The notes beneath the pieces are model-generated. The model had not been told where the DNA came from. It worked only from the letters and a program-made list of their open reading frames with translations, and ran no database searches. A program made the translations under genes and the position numbers. A DNA stretch of 64,000 bases from a virus: IMG/VR virus record IMGVR_UViG_3300045998_000148, positions 35,878 to 99,877 of that record; one strand, given 5' to 3'. Of this stretch, positions 32,615 to 40,006 are shown one piece after another (within the stretch, counting starts at the first letter, position 1; every line of letters starts with the position of its first letter).

Positions 32615-33853
32615 ATGAACGAACCCGCACGCTCCCCCATCCCCGCTCAGTCGATCGCCAAGATCGCCGACTACCATCGCAACCTGCTCGCCCTGGCGAG
32701 GCAGTTGAGCGACCTCCTCTCTCCCGAAAGCACTTCCGAGCTGGCGGCTACCCTGCTCGAAGGCGTTGCTGCTGCCTTCGACCTACCCAGGAGTAACGGC
32801 GATCGCCCCTCCGCCGCCGAACCGATGGAAGCCGAAGACCTTCTCTCGGCGATCGTGGTCGCCCCTCCCGTTAAAAAACGGCTGTACTTCAACGTCGAAA
32901 ACGACGGCAATTGCGTCCTGCACTACTACGAGAACGACAAGCGGCAGTATCCCAAGCACTATCCCTATAAAGATGCGAGCTGCTGCACCCTGCGCGGCAA
33001 GCTCGTTCAAATTTACGTCCGCAAAAACGTCTTCGATAAATACAACAAATCCGGCACGGGTACGAAAAACGACATTCACTTTATCTTCGAGTACCAAGGC
33101 AGCGAGTTTGCCCTATTCAGCACCACTCACACGACCTTTAGTACCCAATTGCTCGGCGAAATTGCTAACGCCAGTGCCGAACAACTCGCGGGCATGGTTT
33201 CCGTCATGGTAATCGGAGGCGAGAATAAGGCCGTCTTTGCCCAACTCTACGATGCGGCGGGTCGCGAGATTGAACGGGATTTTACCTCGACGAAGGAAGC
33301 TCCCGATCCCCTCGCCCTCCTCGATCGCGTTAAAGAGTTGTCTTACCTGCACGTCGAAATGAAAGACGCTAAGGCTGCAATGCCGGACGATATCGGCTTT
33401 GCAAATACTCATCCCGCCGCTGCCAATCGATCCCCCGCTGCCTCGTCCGCCGCCCCTGCCGCCGCCACTACTGCCAATCGATCCCCCGCTGCCTCGTCCG
33501 CCGCCCCTGCCGCCTCGTCCGCTGCCCCCGCTGCCTCATCCGCCGCCCCTGCCGCCGCCACTACTGCCAATCGATCCCCCGCTGCCTCGTCCGCCGCCCC
33601 TGCCGCCGCCACTACTGCGACACAAACCATGCAGTACGATCTGGCGATCGCCGAAACCAATCGACTGCTCAAAGAATTAGGATGGACGCCGGAAGAGGGG
33701 CGCAAGTACCTGCTCAAGAACTACGGCAAGCGATCGCGGCAGCTCCTCGACGATGCCGAACTCTTCGATTTTATCGAGAAGCTGAAAGCGCGGCTTTACG
33801 CGCCCGAATCGAATCGCGAATTCGACGAGAATCGCGATGCCATTCCTTTCTGA
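32615..33853 (+). CDS. Putative single-strand DNA-binding protein analogue with SSB-like tip
   Basis: 412 aa from the ATG at 32615. Residues 85-220 are beta-rich (KKRLYFNVENDGNCVLHYYE, TLRGKLVQIYVRK) and could be an OB-like DNA-binding domain. Residues 270-345 are an Ala/Pro/Ser linker of near-perfect repeats (NRSPAASSAAPAA). A helical segment (AIAETNRLLKELGWTPEEGR) follows, and the chain ends FDENRDAIPF, close to the DxxIPF tip by which SSB proteins recruit replication partners. The OB fold is not proven. It follows dnaB by 32 bp. Confidence 0.6.
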   Translation: MNEPARSPIPAQSIAKIADYHRNLLALARQLSDLLSPESTSELAATLLEGVAAAFDLPRSNGDRPSAAEPMEAEDLLSAIVVAPPVKKRLYFNVENDGNCVLHYYENDKRQYPKHYPYKDASCCTLRGKLVQIYVRKNVFDKYNKSGTGTKNDIHFIFEYQGSEFALFSTTHTTFSTQLLGEIANASAEQLAGMVSVMVIGGENKAVFAQLYDAAGREIERDFTSTKEAPDPLALLDRVKELSYLHVEMKDAKAAMPDDIGFANTHPAAANRSPAASSAAPAAATTANRSPAASSAAPAASSAAPAASSAAPAAATTANRSPAASSAAPAAATTATQTMQYDLAIAETNRLLKELGWTPEEGRKYLLKNYGKRSRQLLDDAELFDFIEKLKARLYAPESNREFDENRDAIPF

Positions 33854-34107
33854 GCGGGATGGAACGGCGGGGGCGTCCCGTCTCGCACCCGTCGGGGAAC
33901 TCCAACCGCTCGATCCCCCCTCGCCAGCTCCCTACAATCGCGAGCTGGCGATCCACGAGCTAGCGATCCACGAGCTAGCGATCCACCGATCCCCAAAACC
34001 CGTGCCAGCGCGATCGCAGCTCCCACTAGCTAGCGATCCACAAAATGCGATCGCTTGAGTATTTATACTCAATAGCTGGGATCTGCCCTATAGCCGCGAT
34101 AATTTTA
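33854..34107. other. Non-coding stretch before the cassette array
   Basis: It holds a 15-bp tandem repeat (33942-33986, GAGCTAGCGATCCAC type, three copies with another fragment near 34026), two or three HIP1-like sites, and at 34055-34072 a perfect inverted repeat TTGAGTAT-TT-ATACTCAA. No gene is supported here. Confidence 0.7.
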
Positions 34108-34186
34108 TTGACGCTATACCGATTTAATCGGTATGATTGGCTAAACTGATTTATTTATCGCGGCTAAAATGCCGCTAGGGGATTGC
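34108..34186 (+). promoter_or_regulatory. Cassette 1 promoter, operator and leader
   Basis: TTGACG (34108-34113), 18-bp spacer, TATGAT (34132-34137). The palindrome TATACCGATT/AATCGGTAT(G) spans spacer and -10. The leader hairpin GCGGC-TAAAAT-GCCGC (34160-34175) is followed at once by AGGGG, the ribosome-binding site for the ATG at 34187. The hairpin and the SD are adjacent, which could influence initiation. Confidence 0.8.
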
Positions 34187-34516
34187 ATGAATTTAAAAGA
34201 CGCCTATCGGCTAGGGTACGATCGCGGCTATAGTATCGCCGATTATATGGAATTGCCCTACGATCGCGGGTTGGAGGAAGCGATCGAATATCTAGAAACT
34301 AATTTTCAAGAAATCGAAGATAACGATCGATCGTTTTCGCCATTCGAGTTTACAGCGAGAGATCTAAACAATTCTCGCGATCCTTATCGTTACTGGGAAG
34401 AATTCGATCGCGGGATAAACAACGGGTTGAGAAAAAAAATTAGAGAGATTAGATCTCAGATCCCTATAACTAAAGGACTGCTAGGGGGAGTCAGTATAGG
34501 GGAGATGTTTAAATAA
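34187..34516 (+). CDS. Cassette 1: unknown small acidic protein
   Basis: 109 aa, rich in Asp, Glu and Tyr (RLGYDRGYSIADYMELPYDR, YLETNFQEIEDNDRSF), with a basic patch KKIREIRSQIP. I chose the ATG at 34187 behind AGGGG; the ATG at 34169 in the leader hairpin is in frame but lies upstream of that site. No family was recognised. Acidic composition plus context suggest an anti-defence or host-takeover role (inference). Confidence 0.7.
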   Translation: MNLKDAYRLGYDRGYSIADYMELPYDRGLEEAIEYLETNFQEIEDNDRSFSPFEFTARDLNNSRDPYRYWEEFDRGINNGLRKKIREIRSQIPITKGLLGGVSIGEMFK

Positions 34517-34539
34517 AATAAACAGATATATATAGATCG

Positions 34540-34568
34540 GCGATCGCAATGGGCGATCGCTTTTTTTT
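34540..34568 (+). terminator. HIP1-based terminator, cassette 1
   Basis: Two HIP1 octamers (GCGATCGC at 34540-34547 and 34553-34560) form an 8-bp stem with a 5-nt loop, followed by eight T. Confidence 0.85.
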
Positions 34569-34573
34569 CGCTG

Positions 34574-34815
34574 GCTACAGATCGCCGCTACAGATCGCCG
34601 CTACAGATCGCCGCTACAGATCGCCGCTACAGATCGCCGCTACAGATCGCCGCTACAGATCGCCGCTACAGATCGCCGCTACAGATCGCCGCTACAGATC
34701 GCCGCGACCGCCGCTACAGATCGCCGCCACAGATCGCCGCTACAGATCGCCGCCACAGATCGCCGCTACAGATCGCCGCTACAGATCGCCGCCACAGATC
34801 GCCGCTACAGATCGC
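34574..34815. repeat. 13-bp tandem array 1
   Basis: About 18 units of 13 bp, consensus GATCGCCGCTACA, with a few GATCGCCGCCACA variants and one GATCGCCGCGACC insertion. It fills the gap between the terminator of cassette 1 and the promoter of cassette 2. The period of 13 makes long false open frames on both strands. Confidence 0.95.
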
Positions 34816-34839
34816 TTTTTATTGCCGCTTCTATTTTTA

Positions 34840-34916
34840 TTGCCGCTATACCGATTTAATCGGTATAATAGGATCGAGTTTATTTATCGCGGCTAAAATG
34901 CCGCTAGGGGGTTTTT
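34840..34916 (+). promoter_or_regulatory. Cassette 2 promoter, operator and leader
   Basis: TTGCCG (34840-34845), 18-bp spacer, TATAAT (34864-34869). Perfect palindrome 34847-34867 (arms TATACCGATT and AATCGGTATA, 1-bp centre). Hairpin GCGGC/GCCGC at 34889-34904, then AGGGGG before the ATG at 34917. GCCGCTTCTATTTTT just upstream of -35 is conserved among cassettes 2-8. Confidence 0.85.
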
Positions 34917-35537
34917 ATGAGTATTGATGTTACTGCCTACGATCGCGATATCGATCTATTGCAAGAGATAAAAGGATTTTACGATAGGCTAGAAAAAGAT
35001 GTAGAGCCAGCAAAACTCTATCCTGCCTATCTTCAATATTCTGATTACAGCGGTAGCCTAGTCGAGCGATCTAATGTTGAGTGTTTTTTAGAGAATTTTG
35101 GAGATGTTGAGGGGGTTACGACTGAAAGCGGCGTATATGGATATGAAGCGATCGCGATATCGGCGATCGCCTTTAGGGGCGATCGCGGCGCTGAAATACA
35201 GGAAACACTAGACGCGCTAAGCGATTACCCTTTAATTTCCGATGATCATTATACGGAATTATGCGAGGAAATTTTTTCTGTGTGTTGGGGGGAAGATGGA
35301 TATTCCGATTTTATTAGAGAACTAAAGAAAAAATTCGACCTAAGCGATACTACTGCTGAGTTTTTAGAAAAAATTCCGCTATTAGAGCTGTATTATGACG
35401 CGATCCCATCAGGAGAATATTATATAGACGAAAACCCCCAGTACATATACATTCCGATCGATCGCGCGGTTGATAATATCGATCGAGATACGCTGGCTCA
35501 TTACATTAAAGAGCAAAAAGCGAAAAAATCGATCTAA
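34917..35537 (+). CDS. Cassette 2: acidic phage protein of a recurrent hypothetical family
   Basis: 206 aa, strongly acidic. The stretch YSDYSGSLVERSNVECFLEN, then GVYGYEAIAISAIAF, LDALSDYPLISDDHYTELCEE and CWGEDGYSDFI follows a pattern I recognise from many phage hypotheticals (DYSGS-x-VERSN ... L-x-DYPL-x-x-x-D-Y), whose function I do not know. Strong AGGGGG ribosome-binding site. Its single-gene unit has its own promoter and terminator. Confidence 0.75.
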   Translation: MSIDVTAYDRDIDLLQEIKGFYDRLEKDVEPAKLYPAYLQYSDYSGSLVERSNVECFLENFGDVEGVTTESGVYGYEAIAISAIAFRGDRGAEIQETLDALSDYPLISDDHYTELCEEIFSVCWGEDGYSDFIRELKKKFDLSDTTAEFLEKIPLLELYYDAIPSGEYYIDENPQYIYIPIDRAVDNIDRDTLAHYIKEQKAKKSI

Positions 35538-35561
35538 GCGCTATTCTCTATTGAGTTTTAA

Positions 35562-35593
35562 CGATCGCCTATTATGGGCGATCGCTTTTTTTT
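35562..35593 (+). terminator. HIP1-based terminator, cassette 2
   Basis: Stem CGATCGCC (35562-35569) / GGCGATCG (35577-35584), then eight T. Confidence 0.85.
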
Positions 35594-35594
35594 A

Positions 35595-35911
35595 GCTACA
35601 GATCGCCGCCACAGATCGCCGCCACAGATCGCCGCCACAGATCGCCGCCACAGATCGCCGCTACAGATCGCCGCGACCGCCGCTACAGATCGCCGCCACA
35701 GATCGCCGCTACAGATCGCCGCCACAGATCGCCGCTACAGATCGCCGCTACAGATCGCCGCTACAGATCGCCGCTACAGATCGCCGCCACAGATCGCCGC
35801 GACCGCCGCTACAGATCGCCGCGACCGCCGCTACAGATCGCCGCTACAGATCGCCGCTACAGATCGCCGCTACAGATCGCCGCGATCGCCGCCACAGATC
35901 GCCGCGATCGC
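35595..35911. repeat. 13-bp tandem array 2
   Basis: Roughly 24 units of GATCGCCGC(T/C)ACA with three GATCGCCGCGACC interruptions and two GCGATCGC ends. It occupies nearly all of the gap between cassette 2 and cassette 3. Confidence 0.95.
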
Positions 35912-35935
35912 TTTTTATCGCCGCTTCTATTTTTA

Positions 35936-36009
35936 TTGACTTATACCAATTAAAGGGGTATAATGGCGGCTATAAGCTAATCGCGGCTAAAATGCCGCTA
36001 GGGGAATAA
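35936..36009 (+). promoter_or_regulatory. Cassette 3 promoter, operator and leader
   Basis: TTGACT (35936-35941), 17-bp spacer, TATAAT (35959-35964). Imperfect operator TATACC...GGTATA. Leader hairpin GCGGC/GCCGC, then AGGGG ahead of the ATG at 36010. The ATG inside the hairpin opens a five-codon frame MPLGE ending just before the gene start. Confidence 0.85.
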
Positions 36010-36423
36010 ATGCGCGGCTATAAGATTCAAGATATGTATATTCGCTTTGACGATAACAATCGCGATCGTCTGATAGTGCTAACAGCAAGGCGATTGTATA
36101 ATCATTTTATTTGTGAAGGCGATCCCGTCCTGCGCTGTTTTACAGTTTCCAATGGGACGGACTCCGGCAAAAAAGTCCTGTGGCAGTACGCATTTACTAA
36201 TACAAAACTGTCCGTAAAGGACAGTTATTCTGACAATAACAATAATAGACTACAAACGTTTGAAGTCGGTCGAGAAGGGTCTGGCCCTGAGACTTCCGTA
36301 TATTGGGCCGCGTATTTAAACGACTGCCCAATAGACTTAAACTACAGGCTAACACTGTTTAGGGATGAAGATCACACTTATTCAAATTGGGTAAATAGGC
36401 TAAAAAACAAATATCTTAATTAA
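36010..36423 (+). CDS. Cassette 3: unknown protein
   Basis: 137 aa, less acidic than its neighbours. It looks like a single beta-rich domain (YIRFDDNNRDRLIVLTARRL, KKVLWQYAFTNTKLSVKDSY) with a C-terminal SNWVNRLKNKYLN. GC content is visibly lower and HIP1 rarer than in the late genes. No family recognised. Confidence 0.7.
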   Translation: MRGYKIQDMYIRFDDNNRDRLIVLTARRLYNHFICEGDPVLRCFTVSNGTDSGKKVLWQYAFTNTKLSVKDSYSDNNNNRLQTFEVGREGSGPETSVYWAAYLNDCPIDLNYRLTLFRDEDHTYSNWVNRLKNKYLN

Positions 36424-36444
36424 CCCACTGTTCTTATGGATCGG

Positions 36445-36474
36445 CGATCGCCTATTATGGGCGATCGTTTTTTT
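36445..36474 (+). terminator. HIP1-based terminator, cassette 3
   Basis: Stem CGATCGCC (36445-36452) / GGCGATCG (36460-36467), then seven T. Confidence 0.85.
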
Positions 36475-36478
36475 ATGC

Positions 36479-36549
36479 CTACAGATCGCCGCTACAGATC
36501 GCCGCGACCGCCGCTACAGATCGCCGCTACAGATCGCCGCGATCGCCTA
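36479..36549. repeat. 13-bp tandem array 3 (short)
   Basis: Five units of the GATCGCCGCTACA family with one GATCGCCGCGACC interruption, ending in GCGATCGCC. Confidence 0.9.
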
Positions 36550-36574
36550 TTTTTTTTTGCCGCTTCTATTTTTA

Positions 36575-36649
36575 TTGCCGCTATACCGATTAAAGGGGTA
36601 TAATGGCGGCTATAAACTAATCGCGGCTAAAGTGCCGCTAGGGGAAAAT
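36575..36649 (+). promoter_or_regulatory. Cassette 4 promoter, operator and leader
   Basis: TTGCCG (36575-36580), 18-bp spacer, TATAAT (36599-36604), operator arms TATACCGAT / GGGGTATA. Leader hairpin GCGGC/GCCGC and AGGGG before the ATG at 36650. Confidence 0.85.
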
Positions 36650-37186
36650 ATGATTGCAGTAGCCACCAGAAACAATCCCGCGATCTATATCGCTGACCTT
36701 GCCGCCTATAACGCGGGTATCCTGTCTGGCGAGTGGATCGACGCGGATCGAGAAGCAGACGAGATCCACCAGGATATAGTCGATCTGCTTTCCAGATCGC
36801 CCATCCAAAACGCTGAAGAGTATGCGATCCACGACTCAGAGGGGTTTTTTGGCTTAAAAATACATGACTTTGAATCGCTCGCAAAAATAGCGGAATATGG
36901 GCAAGCGATCGCCGAATTCGGGCGATCCGCCGCCGCTTTTATCGATTATCAGGGGGAATGGGATCGAGAGGCTTATCTAGACGCCTATATTGGCGAATAT
37001 GACAGCGAAGCTGATTTCTGCTATGCGCGGCTAGAGGAAACCGGAGAACTAGAGGCGATCGAAAAAGTCGCACCTAGCGCGGCTGCCTATATCGATTTTG
37101 AGGCAGTGGCTAGAGACTGGTTTCTAAGCGATTTTTGGGAAACTAAAGGCGATTCTGGCAAAATTTTAGTTTTCTATCGATGGTAG
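36650..37186 (+). CDS. ardA: Cassette 4: ArdA-family antirestriction protein
   Basis: 178 aa, the usual ArdA length. Family motifs are clear: PAIYIADLAAYNAGILSGEW with IDADREADEIHQDI after it, SPIQNAEEYAIHDSEGFFGL near 65-85, AEYGQAIAEFG, AYIGEYDSEADFCYA near 122, and the C-terminal YIDFEAVARDWFLSDFW with a closing VFYRW. ArdA is an elongated acidic DNA mimic that occupies type I restriction-modification enzymes and is expressed on entry. This is the one cassette whose function is firm, and it anchors the reading of the array as an anti-defence island. Confidence 0.93.
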   Translation: MIAVATRNNPAIYIADLAAYNAGILSGEWIDADREADEIHQDIVDLLSRSPIQNAEEYAIHDSEGFFGLKIHDFESLAKIAEYGQAIAEFGRSAAAFIDYQGEWDREAYLDAYIGEYDSEADFCYARLEETGELEAIEKVAPSAAAYIDFEAVARDWFLSDFWETKGDSGKILVFYRW

Positions 37187-37214
37187 TAAGCAATTAGATA
37201 GAGGTTGTTCTGTA

Positions 37215-37243
37215 GCGATCGCCCATTGCGATCGCTTTTTTTT
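37215..37243 (+). terminator. HIP1-based terminator, cassette 4
   Basis: GCGATCGC (37215-37222), loop CCATT, GCGATCGC (37228-37235), eight T. Confidence 0.85.
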
Positions 37244-37422
37244 GGCTACAGATTGCCACGATCGCCACTACAGATCGCCGCTACAGATTGCCACGATCGC
37301 CACTACAGATCGCCGCTACAGATTGCCGCTACAGATCGCCGCTACAGATCGCCACTACAGATCGCCGCTACAGATTGCCGCGATCGCCGCTACAGATTGC
37401 CGGATCGCCGCCACAGATCGCC
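37244..37422. repeat. 13-bp tandem array 4 (diverged)
   Basis: The same repeat family as arrays 1-3 but with GATTGCCGC and CACGATCGCC variants, so periodicity is less strict. It lies between cassettes 4 and 5. Confidence 0.9.
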
Positions 37423-37449
37423 TGTTTTTTTGCCGCTTCTATTTTTTTA

Positions 37450-37522
37450 TTGACGCTATACCGATTTAATCGGTATAATAGGATCGAATTTATTTATCGC
37501 GGCTATGCCGCTAGGGGATTAA
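37450..37522 (+). promoter_or_regulatory. Cassette 5 promoter, operator and leader
   Basis: TTGACG (37450-37455), 18-bp spacer, TATAAT (37474-37479). Perfect palindrome 37457-37477, same arms as cassette 2. Hairpin shortened to GCGGC-TAT-GCCGC, then AGGGG before the ATG at 37523; the hairpin ATG opens MPLGD and a stop. Confidence 0.85.
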
Positions 37523-37963
37523 ATGCGATTAATTGAAACGCGGGTATATAGAATAGAAGAACACCCAGATAGGGAAGCGTGTTATAGGTGGATTCGCACC
37601 AACTGGGAAGATCTGACCGAACATAATGTTTGTGAGGTAGCGGACAGCATAAAAGCGCTGAGCGAGAAAATAGGCGGCACTCACAAGTATTGCATTTGCC
37701 CGCTATCCGATCCCCGTGAATACGTTATTTTTGAGGATTTTAGCCGCAAAAAACTAAACGCCTTAAACCCCTATAATTGCCCACTAACGGGGGTTTGTTG
37801 GGATATCGATTTAATTACCGGACTCAGAGAGGGAAACCCCGACAAAGTGCTGGAAGCGTTGCACCGTGAAACCGAATATCAGTATTCTGATGAGGGGCTT
37901 TTTGATATGTGCATGGCAAATGAATATGAATTTGACGAAAGCGGGGTTTTAGCAGCTCATTAG
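37523..37963 (+). CDS. Cassette 5: phage protein of a recurrent hypothetical family
   Basis: 146 aa. The N-terminus RLIETRVYRIEEHPDREACY and the end ALHRETEYQYSDEGLFDMCM then ANEYEFDESG resemble a phage family whose C-terminus reads (E/Y)-x-EY-x-Y-x-SDE ... ANEYEF-x-x-x-G. Homologues are often labelled toxin-antitoxin-like, without proof that I know of. Three Cys/His pairs in HKYCICPLSD and CPLTGVCWDID are notable. It has its own promoter and terminator. Confidence 0.75.
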   Translation: MRLIETRVYRIEEHPDREACYRWIRTNWEDLTEHNVCEVADSIKALSEKIGGTHKYCICPLSDPREYVIFEDFSRKKLNALNPYNCPLTGVCWDIDLITGLREGNPDKVLEALHRETEYQYSDEGLFDMCMANEYEFDESGVLAAH

Positions 37964-37985
37964 ATAGCCGTCAACTATAAAATAG

Positions 37986-38016
37986 GCGATCGCCTGTTAT
38001 GGGCGATCGCTTTTTT
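37986..38016 (+). terminator. HIP1-based terminator, cassette 5
   Basis: GCGATCGCC / GGCGATCGC stem with TGTTATG loop, then six T. Confidence 0.85.
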
Positions 38017-38045
38017 CTGCCTGCGCTTGCCGCGATCTTTTTTTT

Positions 38046-38148
38046 GGCTACAGATTGCCGGATTGCCGCCACAGGCTACAGGCTACAGGCTACAGGCTAC
38101 AGGCTACAGGCTACAGGCTACAGGCTACAGGCTAGCCGCGATCGCCTG
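38046..38148. repeat. 7-bp tandem array between cassettes 5 and 6
   Basis: GATTGCCGGATTGCCGCC followed by about nine copies of the heptamer ACAGGCT and then GCCGCGATCGCC. The 13-bp unit is replaced by a heptamer at the same position in the cassette plan. Confidence 0.9.
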
Positions 38149-38172
38149 TTTTTTTTGCCGCTTCTATTTTTG

Positions 38173-38254
38173 TTGACCTGTACTAATTAAAGCGGTATAA
38201 TGGCGGCTATAAACAAACTAATCGCGGGCGGTTGACCGCCCTTACTGTACTGTT
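38173..38254 (+). promoter_or_regulatory. Cassette 6 promoter with variant leader
   Basis: TTGACC (38173-38178), 17-bp spacer, TATAAT (38196-38201). The operator is weak (TACTAATTAAAGCGGTATA). The leader hairpin is different: GGGCGG-TTGA-CCGCCC, without an AGGGG box. Confidence 0.75.
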
Positions 38255-38827
38255 ATGTCTGACAAAAAACTCACGGATCGAATCGAAAAAGCGGTTTATA
38301 CAATTGCGATCGCCGATGCCCGAATATTTTTCGAGGAATGGCAAGAGCCGTTAGATTCAGCGGCTACCGATTGGGACGCCGTTACCTGGGACTGGTCTAG
38401 CGCAGTAGTAACCGAGATCGATGAAAGCGCCGATCCCGAGATCTATTGGGATCTTTACAGTGCCACTCTAGAGGCGGAAACCAAGCGCCTTTCAAGTGAA
38501 TTTGATTCGAGATTTCAGATTAAAACGGATTTTTACGAGCTAGAGGTTATCGGCACTGAATTTGACAATCGCCATAATATTGTAATTCGCTTGCCTAAAA
38601 TTAGAATCACCTATCTCGAATCTAACAAAACCGGATTTTATAAGGAGATCTTGGCAAAACTCCGACAAATCGATCCGAACCTGTCCTATAGATTCAATCC
38701 CCTAACAGTTGATACGGCGGAAGGCGATCGGTGTATAGGATTAATTGAAACCGCCCCCATCAGTGAAAGTGAGCGCCTAGCCTATGAGCTGGCACGAGAT
38801 TGCGGCTATGACGTCATCAGCGCTTGA
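38255..38827 (+). CDS. Cassette 6: unknown acidic protein
   Basis: 190 aa, acidic N-terminal half with a Trp-rich segment (FFEEWQEPLDSAATDWDAVT, TWDWSSAVVTEIDESADPEI), then a mixed beta part (KIRITYLESNKTGFYKEILA) and a C-terminal helix SERLAYELARDCGYD. No Shine-Dalgarno sequence is obvious, unlike cassettes 1-5. No family recognised; DNA mimicry is possible from the charge pattern. Confidence 0.7.
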   Translation: MSDKKLTDRIEKAVYTIAIADARIFFEEWQEPLDSAATDWDAVTWDWSSAVVTEIDESADPEIYWDLYSATLEAETKRLSSEFDSRFQIKTDFYELEVIGTEFDNRHNIVIRLPKIRITYLESNKTGFYKEILAKLRQIDPNLSYRFNPLTVDTAEGDRCIGLIETAPISESERLAYELARDCGYDVISA

Positions 38828-38879
38828 ACACCCCCCCCGATCGAGTGAGTAGGGGGCATTAGTGACAGCTAGCCTACAG

Positions 38880-38911
38880 GCGATCGCCCATTGCGGGCGG
38901 TCGTTTTTTTT
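38880..38911 (+). terminator. Terminator, cassette 6
   Basis: CGATCGCC (38881-38888) / GGCGGTCG (38896-38903, one G-U pair), then eight T. The next promoter follows without a tandem array. Confidence 0.8.
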
Positions 38912-38927
38912 GCCGCTTCTATTTTTG

Positions 38928-38985
38928 TTGACCTATACCGATTAATCAGGTATATTGACTCTAGTTGTTTATTTAGGTGGTTTCA
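38928..38985 (+). promoter_or_regulatory. Cassette 7 promoter and operator
   Basis: TTGACC (38928-38933), 17-bp spacer, TATATT (38951-38956). Operator 38934-38954 with arms TATACCGATT and AATCAGGTATA. The leader lacks the GCGGC hairpin; TTAGGTGG serves the ATG at 38986. Confidence 0.8.
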
Positions 38986-39333
38986 ATGCGCGATCGAGGA
39001 GAGCTTATCGCTTTGCTGAAAGCCCTAGATCTGGAATTTGCCAGACTGGGGATCTCTGTCGATGACGATCCCTATAACGGGATCATGGCGGGATTGGCCC
39101 ATGAAGAGGGCGATCGAGAAGAGGGCGAGGAGATCCCCCCGATTGTAAATCTAGCTGCGCTTTCAGCGCTTGTAACGCTTTTTGACGATCGTGCGAGCGG
39201 CGATTACTATGGAATGCCGTTACTAAATTTTTTAAAAACCCTGCAACCGGAGGAGATAACGCTAGAAAGGGATAGCGAGACTATAGTTAAAAACAATTTC
39301 TGGCAGCTTATCAGTCAATTTGAAGCACGATAA
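38986..39333 (+). CDS. Cassette 7: unknown acidic protein
   Basis: 115 aa from the ATG at 38986; an ATG nine bases earlier lies before the ribosome-binding site. A helical N-terminus (RGELIALLKALDLEFARLG) is followed by a very acidic centre (EEGDREEGEEIPP) and a helical LAALSALVTLFDDRASGD. No family recognised. Confidence 0.7.
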   Translation: MRDRGELIALLKALDLEFARLGISVDDDPYNGIMAGLAHEEGDREEGEEIPPIVNLAALSALVTLFDDRASGDYYGMPLLNFLKTLQPEEITLERDSETIVKNNFWQLISQFEAR

Positions 39334-39354
39334 CAAAAAAAATACATAGATCGG

Positions 39355-39379
39355 CGATCGCCCATTGCGGGCGGTCGTT
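39355..39379 (+). terminator. Terminator, cassette 7
   Basis: CGATCGCC / GGCGGTCG stem, then eight T, followed directly by the conserved GCCGCTTCT block of the next promoter. Confidence 0.8.
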
Positions 39380-39402
39380 TTTTTTGCCGCTTCTTTTTTT
39401 TG

Positions 39403-39464
39403 TTGACGAGCATCAATTAAAACGGTATAATGGGGGCATAGCTGAATTAATCGGAGCTAATACC
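39403..39464 (+). promoter_or_regulatory. Cassette 8 promoter
   Basis: TTGACG (39403-39408), 17-bp spacer, TATAAT (39426-39431). Only the right operator arm (CGGTATA) is kept. A CGGAGC box precedes a GTG start. Confidence 0.75.
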
Positions 39465-39671
39465 GTGAATTTACCAGATAATGAAATATATCAAATTTAT
39501 ATCGGGGGAATAGATCCCCGTGATTTTGTCGGCAATTGCGAAACGACAGAGCAGGCGGTCAGCGATTTTATTGATAATTGGCCGTGGGGGGGAGAGCCGA
39601 TCCCCTCTGGGTTAGCCGATACTCTCGTGAGATATATCGATAGACAGATTGAATATTATCGAGGACTGTAA
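39465..39671 (+). CDS. Cassette 8, first gene: small unknown protein
   Basis: 68 aa with a GTG start; acidic, with YQIYIGGIDPRDFVGNCETT and a C-terminal helix TLVRYIDRQIEYYRGL. The open frame extends upstream into the promoter, so the GTG after CGGAGC is the reasonable start. It is followed two bases later by the next gene, the only two-gene cassette of the array. Confidence 0.6.
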   Translation: MNLPDNEIYQIYIGGIDPRDFVGNCETTEQAVSDFIDNWPWGGEPIPSGLADTLVRYIDRQIEYYRGL

Positions 39672-39673
39672 TC

Positions 39674-39979
39674 ATGGCGGAAAAATACGGATCGAAATTT
39701 ACCGATCTCCTTTTTTACATAGCTTGGATAGTAGACGATTCCGGCAATGGAAGGCGATCTGGATCGGACGCCTGCCAGGAAGTAGATAGCAGCACTGTTT
39801 TAGTGTGCTATCAAAGCGGGTTTGAGCCTTCCATAGTAGCCGTTAAAGGCTTTTTTGAGGACGATCCCGATCAATTGTCAGACTCCGAAGCTGAGGAGTT
39901 AGCGCAAGAGTACCTTTTGGCGATTGGTTGGCTAACAGAGCCAAAAGCCTGCGATAGCATAATCCGATCGTATGAGTAG
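39674..39979 (+). CDS. Cassette 8, second gene: small acidic protein
   Basis: 101 aa. FTDLLFYIAWIVDDSGNGRR, a middle VLVCYQSGFEPSIVAVKGFF and an acidic helical end (DDPDQLSDSEAEELAQEYLL). It starts two bases after the preceding stop and is probably co-translated. No family recognised. Confidence 0.65.
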   Translation: MAEKYGSKFTDLLFYIAWIVDDSGNGRRSGSDACQEVDSSTVLVCYQSGFEPSIVAVKGFFEDDPDQLSDSEAEELAQEYLLAIGWLTEPKACDSIIRSYE

Positions 39980-40006
39980 GGGGCATTAGTGACAGCCAAC
40001 CTACAG

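Noticed and set aside
34549-34896. Long open frames reading through the tandem arrays (also 35574-35939, 37205-37536, 37999-38190)
   Set aside because: A repeat period without stop codons opens all frames; no ribosome-binding site, and the products are pure RSPLQIAATD-type repeats.
34574-35911. CRISPR array or oriC-type 13-mers
   Set aside because: The 13-bp units have no spacers, and unlike origin 13-mers they are GC-rich; they lie between terminators and promoters.
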